IMG/VR virus record: IMGVR_UViG_3300037071_002299
Coordinates: 1-58,968 of that record
Reading direction: 5' to 3' (one strand)
Length of the DNA stretch: 58,968 nucleotides
DNA from: a virus
Position 1 is the first letter of the stretch. Each line of letters starts with the position of its first letter. Shown piece after piece: positions 55,949-58,968 of the stretch. The notes under the pieces are model-generated. The model had not been told where the DNA came from. It made no database searches and was given only the letters and a program-made list of their open reading frames with translations. The position numbers and the translations under genes are program-made.

Positions 55949-56770
55949 CTACTCGCGACCGCGCGAGAATAGACCGCGACACATTTCGGAAATGTAGTCG
56001 CGCGAGTCGTCGCGCGCGTCTTGCTCTCGCGCCGAGTCGTCGATTGTGTCCACGTCACCGTCAAACTGATTTAGCGGCGCATATGGCGATGATTGGTACT
56101 CGCCCCATGTCTCTGTGTTGTGCCAGTCAAAATCGCTGCTAGGTGCTCTCACGGTCGCAGGAAGCACGCGCGTGGCCTTTGCCGTTGTCTTGCGCGTGTA
56201 CGCGCGCCAATGAATTGCAGCCGTGTCTGGTGCTACCAGCGAATAGGTATTGCTGTACCAGATGCCGCGACACCAGTCGCCCCATGTCTCGTGAACGATT
56301 GAAAAGTCGCGGCCATCGTCGGACATGAAAAGCAAGCGTGAGCCGTAGGTGTCTTGCTCGACTTCGGACAGCCATGCATCGCGGTCTGTACGACGCGACG
56401 AGTAGTACGGCAGATATTCGCGACAGAAAAGTGAAGTGTCCGATTCGCTGTCAGTCGCGAAACGCGCCGTTTGCGATAGCACGCCATTGTGCATCACAAA
56501 ATCGCCAGTTTCGGGAACGCGGAAAGGATGCGTCAGCGCGCGTCCTACGCGACCGTGAGTCGCGTATCGGAAGTGCACTGCATAGGGTATGCCCGCATGC
56601 GACAGGTACTGTGCATACCGCCACGCGCGGCGCGTGCTGCGCTTGCCGTTGAATTTCTCGACACCATCCGCAGACATGATGCCAATACCGTCCGCGTTAT
56701 CGGCCGCAGCAGACTGAAAGTCGAGTCGTGCGGGTAAATCCGCGTGCTTTGCAAACATGATTAGACACAT
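55949..56770 (-). CDS. Class II glutamine amidotransferase-like protein
   Basis: 273 residues. It begins Met-Cys, so Cys2 would be the N-terminal nucleophile after methionine removal. NADGIG (25-30), HFRYATHG (66-73), HNG (94-96) and SDT (110-112) match the glutaminase core, which releases ammonia from glutamine for transfer to a partner enzyme. No second domain is present. The amidoligase gene lies just upstream on the same mRNA (27-base gap), so they are likely partners. ACACGGGAGA at 56778-56787. Confidence 0.85.
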   Translation of the reverse strand: MCLIMFAKHADLPARLDFQSAAADNADGIGIMSADGVEKFNGKRSTRRAWRYAQYLSHAGIPYAVHFRYATHGRVGRALTHPFRVPETGDFVMHNGVLSQTARFATDSESDTSLFCREYLPYYSSRRTDRDAWLSEVEQDTYGSRLLFMSDDGRDFSIVHETWGDWCRGIWYSNTYSLVAPDTAAIHWRAYTRKTTAKATRVLPATVRAPSSDFDWHNTETWGEYQSSPYAPLNQFDGDVDTIDDSAREQDARDDSRDYISEMCRGLFSRGRE

Positions 56771-56797
56771 AGAAAAGTCTCCCGTGTGAGTGAACGA

Positions 56798-58003
56798 TTA
56801 AAGATCGGAAACGGCCGCAGCCGCCGCGAACTGTGCTGGTGCTGGCGCGCGTGCTGGCATGAAACCGGCAGCGCGCAAAAAGCACGTCAGATGCGCATAC
56901 GTCTTGCTACGTGCGGCGAGCCAATCAAGAAACGGCTGCGGCTGTTCGACATCGCGCATGCTGGCAGTCGCGCAATACGTGAGAATGGCGTGGCAAAATT
57001 CCAGGTTTTTAAGCACGCGCTCCGGTCGCAGATTGCCGCGAAACAATCGAAATTCGATGGTCTGACGGCCGCTGATATTCAGCAGGTCGTAGCGGCTCGC
57101 GCCTAGCATGCCGCCGTCTTTGATGCGCTTGCGAGTGTCGCGGACGCAGTAGTTACTGCCACCGGATTCTCCTTCCGTCAGCAACGGTCGCTGTGCAATG
57201 GCGCGAACCAGCGCGTGGTTACCATTGCAATTCAAAAATACCAGTGTCTTGCCAATCTGTAGCGGCGACAGTGCGCGGCGATTCGCATGGATGTGGATTC
57301 CGCAGCGATTCGTTCCTGCACCGGAACGCGCGCGACGCGCTAACGGCTGGAGCAATGCCGGCCAGTTGAAGGATTGCGCATGCTGATCCAGCGTATACGG
57401 CAGTGTCACTAACTCAATGCCGCTGTCGTAATTCAGCGAGCCGTCAGATTTGAGAATGTACCGGCCATCGCCATGCTTGCCGCCAAGCATGCGCACGACT
57501 GTTTCGCGGTCTGTCGTGGTTTCCATCTCAAGCTCAACACCGAAGCACAGCGCATGCCGCGATGTTTCGCGCGGCCATCCGTGTACTTCCAATACATCCG
57601 TGCTGTAGTCGGCTAGCGTGTCTTGATCATCTTCTTCTGCACTGTCGTGCCACGCGTCGTCGGATTCCCAGTAGTACAAATGGTCGCAAGCGTAGGCATA
57701 GGTCGAGTGTTCGCCAGTGTCTCCGCAATACACGGTTTCGCCATTGTTGAAGCACGGCATACACCACGCTTCGCGCCGACGCAGAGCGGTGCGCAGTTCC
57801 TGCATGCTGTCGCAGTCAGTCAATTCCTCGCATGAGCCGCAAGGCGTCGCATGATCGGCTGCGCATGCATCGCACCATGTTTGCTCGATTCCGCGCCGAC
57901 CGACTTGCACGGTAAGCGCGCTGTCGGTGTCGGTCGCTGCGTCGCAGTGCGCGCAGACTATCGAATCCTCGGCAGCCGTTTCGTTTTGAGTGTCAGTTGT
58001 CAT
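56798..58003 (-). CDS. Putative amidoligase (Amidoligase_2, GS-like) with zinc ribbons
   Basis: 401 residues. Residues 1-110 hold several CxxC pairs (17/20, 44/47, 55/58, 81/84) likely to bind zinc. Residues 150-345 match the carboxylate-amine ligase family: FGVELEME (154-161), KSDGSLN and GIELVT (185-200), RCGIHIHAN (233-241), NISGRQTIEFRLFRGNL (309-325). These families ligate an amine or peptide amino group to a carboxylate using ATP. Substrate unknown. The start motif is at 58009-58018. Preceded by a 67-residue gene and followed by the amidotransferase. Confidence 0.85.
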   Translation of the reverse strand: MTTDTQNETAAEDSIVCAHCDAATDTDSALTVQVGRRGIEQTWCDACAADHATPCGSCEELTDCDSMQELRTALRRREAWCMPCFNNGETVYCGDTGEHSTYAYACDHLYYWESDDAWHDSAEEDDQDTLADYSTDVLEVHGWPRETSRHALCFGVELEMETTTDRETVVRMLGGKHGDGRYILKSDGSLNYDSGIELVTLPYTLDQHAQSFNWPALLQPLARRARSGAGTNRCGIHIHANRRALSPLQIGKTLVFLNCNGNHALVRAIAQRPLLTEGESGGSNYCVRDTRKRIKDGGMLGASRYDLLNISGRQTIEFRLFRGNLRPERVLKNLEFCHAILTYCATASMRDVEQPQPFLDWLAARSKTYAHLTCFLRAAGFMPARAPAPAQFAAAAAVSDL

Positions 58004-58028
58004 AGGGATCTCCCGTGTGAGTGAAAAG

Positions 58029-58232
58029 TTAGTCGTCGGTCGCGAGAATTGCGCGCGCGCGCTCGATTAGCGCATACGCATCGCGCGCCTTGCTGTACCC
58101 GAGAATGGCAACAGCATCGGCAAGCGCACCGTCCAGTGCGATCGGCTCTTGCTCGCGCAGTGCGCGCGCGACATTGACCAGCACAGTTACTGTGTGTAGC
58201 GACTTCGGCAGGGCATGGGGTCGAGTAGGCAT
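58029..58232 (-). CDS. Small helical protein heading the amidoligase operon
   Basis: 67 residues from ATG 58232, ACACGGGAGA at 58238-58247. Almost all helical (LHTVTVLVNVARALREQEPIALDGALADAVAILGYSKARDAYALIERARAIL). No family recognised. Its place at the head of the amidoligase/amidotransferase operon allows a role as partner or modified substrate, but nothing shows that. Confidence 0.65.
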   Translation of the reverse strand: MPTRPHALPKSLHTVTVLVNVARALREQEPIALDGALADAVAILGYSKARDAYALIERARAILATDD

Positions 58233-58270
58233 GTCATTCTCCCGTGTGAGATAGAAAGTTAACGCGCGCG

Positions 58271-58297
58271 AGTATACCAGCGGACATGTCACGTCAA
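58271..58297 (-). promoter_or_regulatory. Leftward promoter of the amidoligase operon
   Basis: Reading leftward, TTGACG, 15 bases, TGGTATACT (extended -10). GACATGTCAC of the palindrome family lies in the spacer. It is expected to drive genes 58232 to 55949. Confidence 0.75.
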
Positions 58298-58414
58298 CGG
58301 GCATCGGTCGCAATTCTTATAGCGCGTGCTTATCACACTGCGCGACCTTATAACCTAATGACATGTCACCGGAACGGGCATCGTCCCGCGTTTCAGGTTA
58401 TTAAGACATGTCAC
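58283..58414. promoter_or_regulatory. Three TGACATGTCA-type operator sites
   Basis: GACATGTCAC at 58283-58292, TGACATGTCA at 58359-58368 (perfect 10-bp palindrome) and GACATGTCAC at 58405-58414; a fourth, TGACATGTCG, is at 58649-58658. They lie upstream of the amidoligase operon. Confidence 0.75.
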
Positions 58415-58508
58415 GTTAGAAGCAAACGGTATGAGCTTGGCAAGGGCGCGCGGATGCCATAGGACAGCATAAGAGCCGCTGAGAGCCGACTTGAGCCGAC
58501 CCGCTACC

Positions 58509-58598
58509 TAATCCACGGCTGCCAGTTATCAACAGGGTTATGCACAAGATATACAGTCAGGAAAATCCGTGACTTGCAGGCTGTGCATATGTGCATAA
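58509..58598. other. Candidate replication origin with DnaA-box-like sites
   Basis: Within 90 bases: TAATCCACG (58509), TTATCAACA (58526), TTATGCACA (58538-58546, fits TTATNCACA) and its inverse TGTGCATAA (58590-58598), plus TGTGCATAT (58582). The stretch is richer in A+T than its surroundings and contains no gene. Origin function is inferred. Confidence 0.55.
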
Positions 58599-58968
58599 CT
58601 TTCTAAATCGGTCCGGCACAGGCTAAACAAAGCAAGAGCCGTGCCATGTGACATGTCGAATAGCGGGGCGCGCGACCCTATCAGACTGCACGGCAATGCA
58701 CGCGCAGCGCACAGGGCAGCGCACAGGGCAGCGCCTGCGGCGACACTGTGCATGTCGCGCTCGACGCGCTCGACGCTAGCGGGTATCGACGCGCGGCCAT
58801 GCACGCGAACGCGCCCGACAGGGCAGCACAGGGCAGCGCGTCCGGACCTTGCGGGGTCGTTCCGCGCGGCAAACGAGCAACAACGGCTGCAAGTACCAAA
58901 AACGCGACTGCCGGGCGGGTCCTACGAAATTCTTGGCGCCTCGCCGGGGACCGCGCCCGCGTCTCTTC
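58599..58968. other. Non-coding right end
   Basis: I see no gene. It holds one TGACATGTCG site (58649) and short repeats of ACAGGGCAGCGC near 58711-58735 and 58817-58837. Open frames on the minus strand here are low-complexity and lack ribosome sites. Confidence 0.55.

Noticed and set aside
1-58968. Terminal inverted repeats at the two ends of the window
   Set aside because: The first bases (AGAAAGACGCG) and the reverse complement of the last (GAAGAGACGCG) are similar over only about 11 GC-rich bases; this is within chance and does not show genome ends.
1-58968. tRNA or rRNA genes
   Set aside because: No cloverleaf with a T-loop-like GTTCRANYC or rRNA-like stretch was noticed by eye; a dedicated search was not possible.

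Overview
The window is essentially all bacteriophage. It reads as a near-complete genome of a long-tailed siphovirus with an HK97-fold capsid and high G+C (by eye a little over 60%). The host is probably Gram-negative. One gene encodes a signal-peptide-bearing outer-membrane beta-barrel ending in Trp-Gln-Phe, two genes encode lipobox proteins, and the tail-tip module (DUF2460, DUF2163, NlpC/P60, large hub) is the set shared with gene transfer agents and proteobacterial siphophages. I recognise no integrase, CI-type repressor, endolysin, rRNA or tRNA.

Layout. (1) 0.1-28.5 kb, rightward late operon: terminase small and large subunits, a Pro/Gly-rich protein, a fused prohead protease and major capsid protein, the portal (unusually after the capsid gene), a collagen-like protein and head-tail connectors. 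A five-gene methyltransferase/glycosyltransferase-type cassette (8.5-12.6 kb) follows inside the neck genes. Then come tail completion and tube proteins, tail assembly chaperones with a -1 frameshift site, a 1558-residue tape measure, the tail tip and hub, two glycine-rich tail proteins and a lipoprotein. (2) 36.1-28.5 kb, leftward early operon: YqaJ exonuclease, an annealing-type recombination protein, small accessory proteins, a Dcm-like methylase, a VRR-NUC nuclease and two HNH endonucleases. One HNH gene sits beside a broken second copy of the VRR-NUC 3' end. (3) 36.2-40.3 kb, rightward early genes: a Cro-like regulator, a replication-type protein carrying an HNH domain, small proteins and an outer-membrane barrel. 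(4) 40.6-50.3 kb, rightward: a Q/sigma-like late regulator, fibre-like proteins (one with eleven HxH motifs at an exact 22-residue period), three exported proteins, further structural-type proteins and an HNH/P-loop fusion. (5) 58.2-50.5 kb, leftward operon of small proteins headed by a putative amidoligase and a class II glutamine amidotransferase. (6) 58.3-59.0 kb, non-coding: promoter and operator-like palindromes and DnaA-box-like sites, a candidate origin.

Three dispersed DNA motifs tie the early regions together. The first is a start-associated motif (ACACGGGAGA just before the start codon) at about 18 genes. The second is a 22-bp element, ATCAGCCCG-N5-TTTTCAGT, in about 17 same-oriented copies that often carry the stop codon of the gene they follow, with seven copies clustered around a promoter at 55.3 kb. 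The third is a TGACATGTCA-type palindrome overlapping several predicted promoters. These motifs, and the amidoligase/amidotransferase pair, are the strongest candidates for something not yet described.
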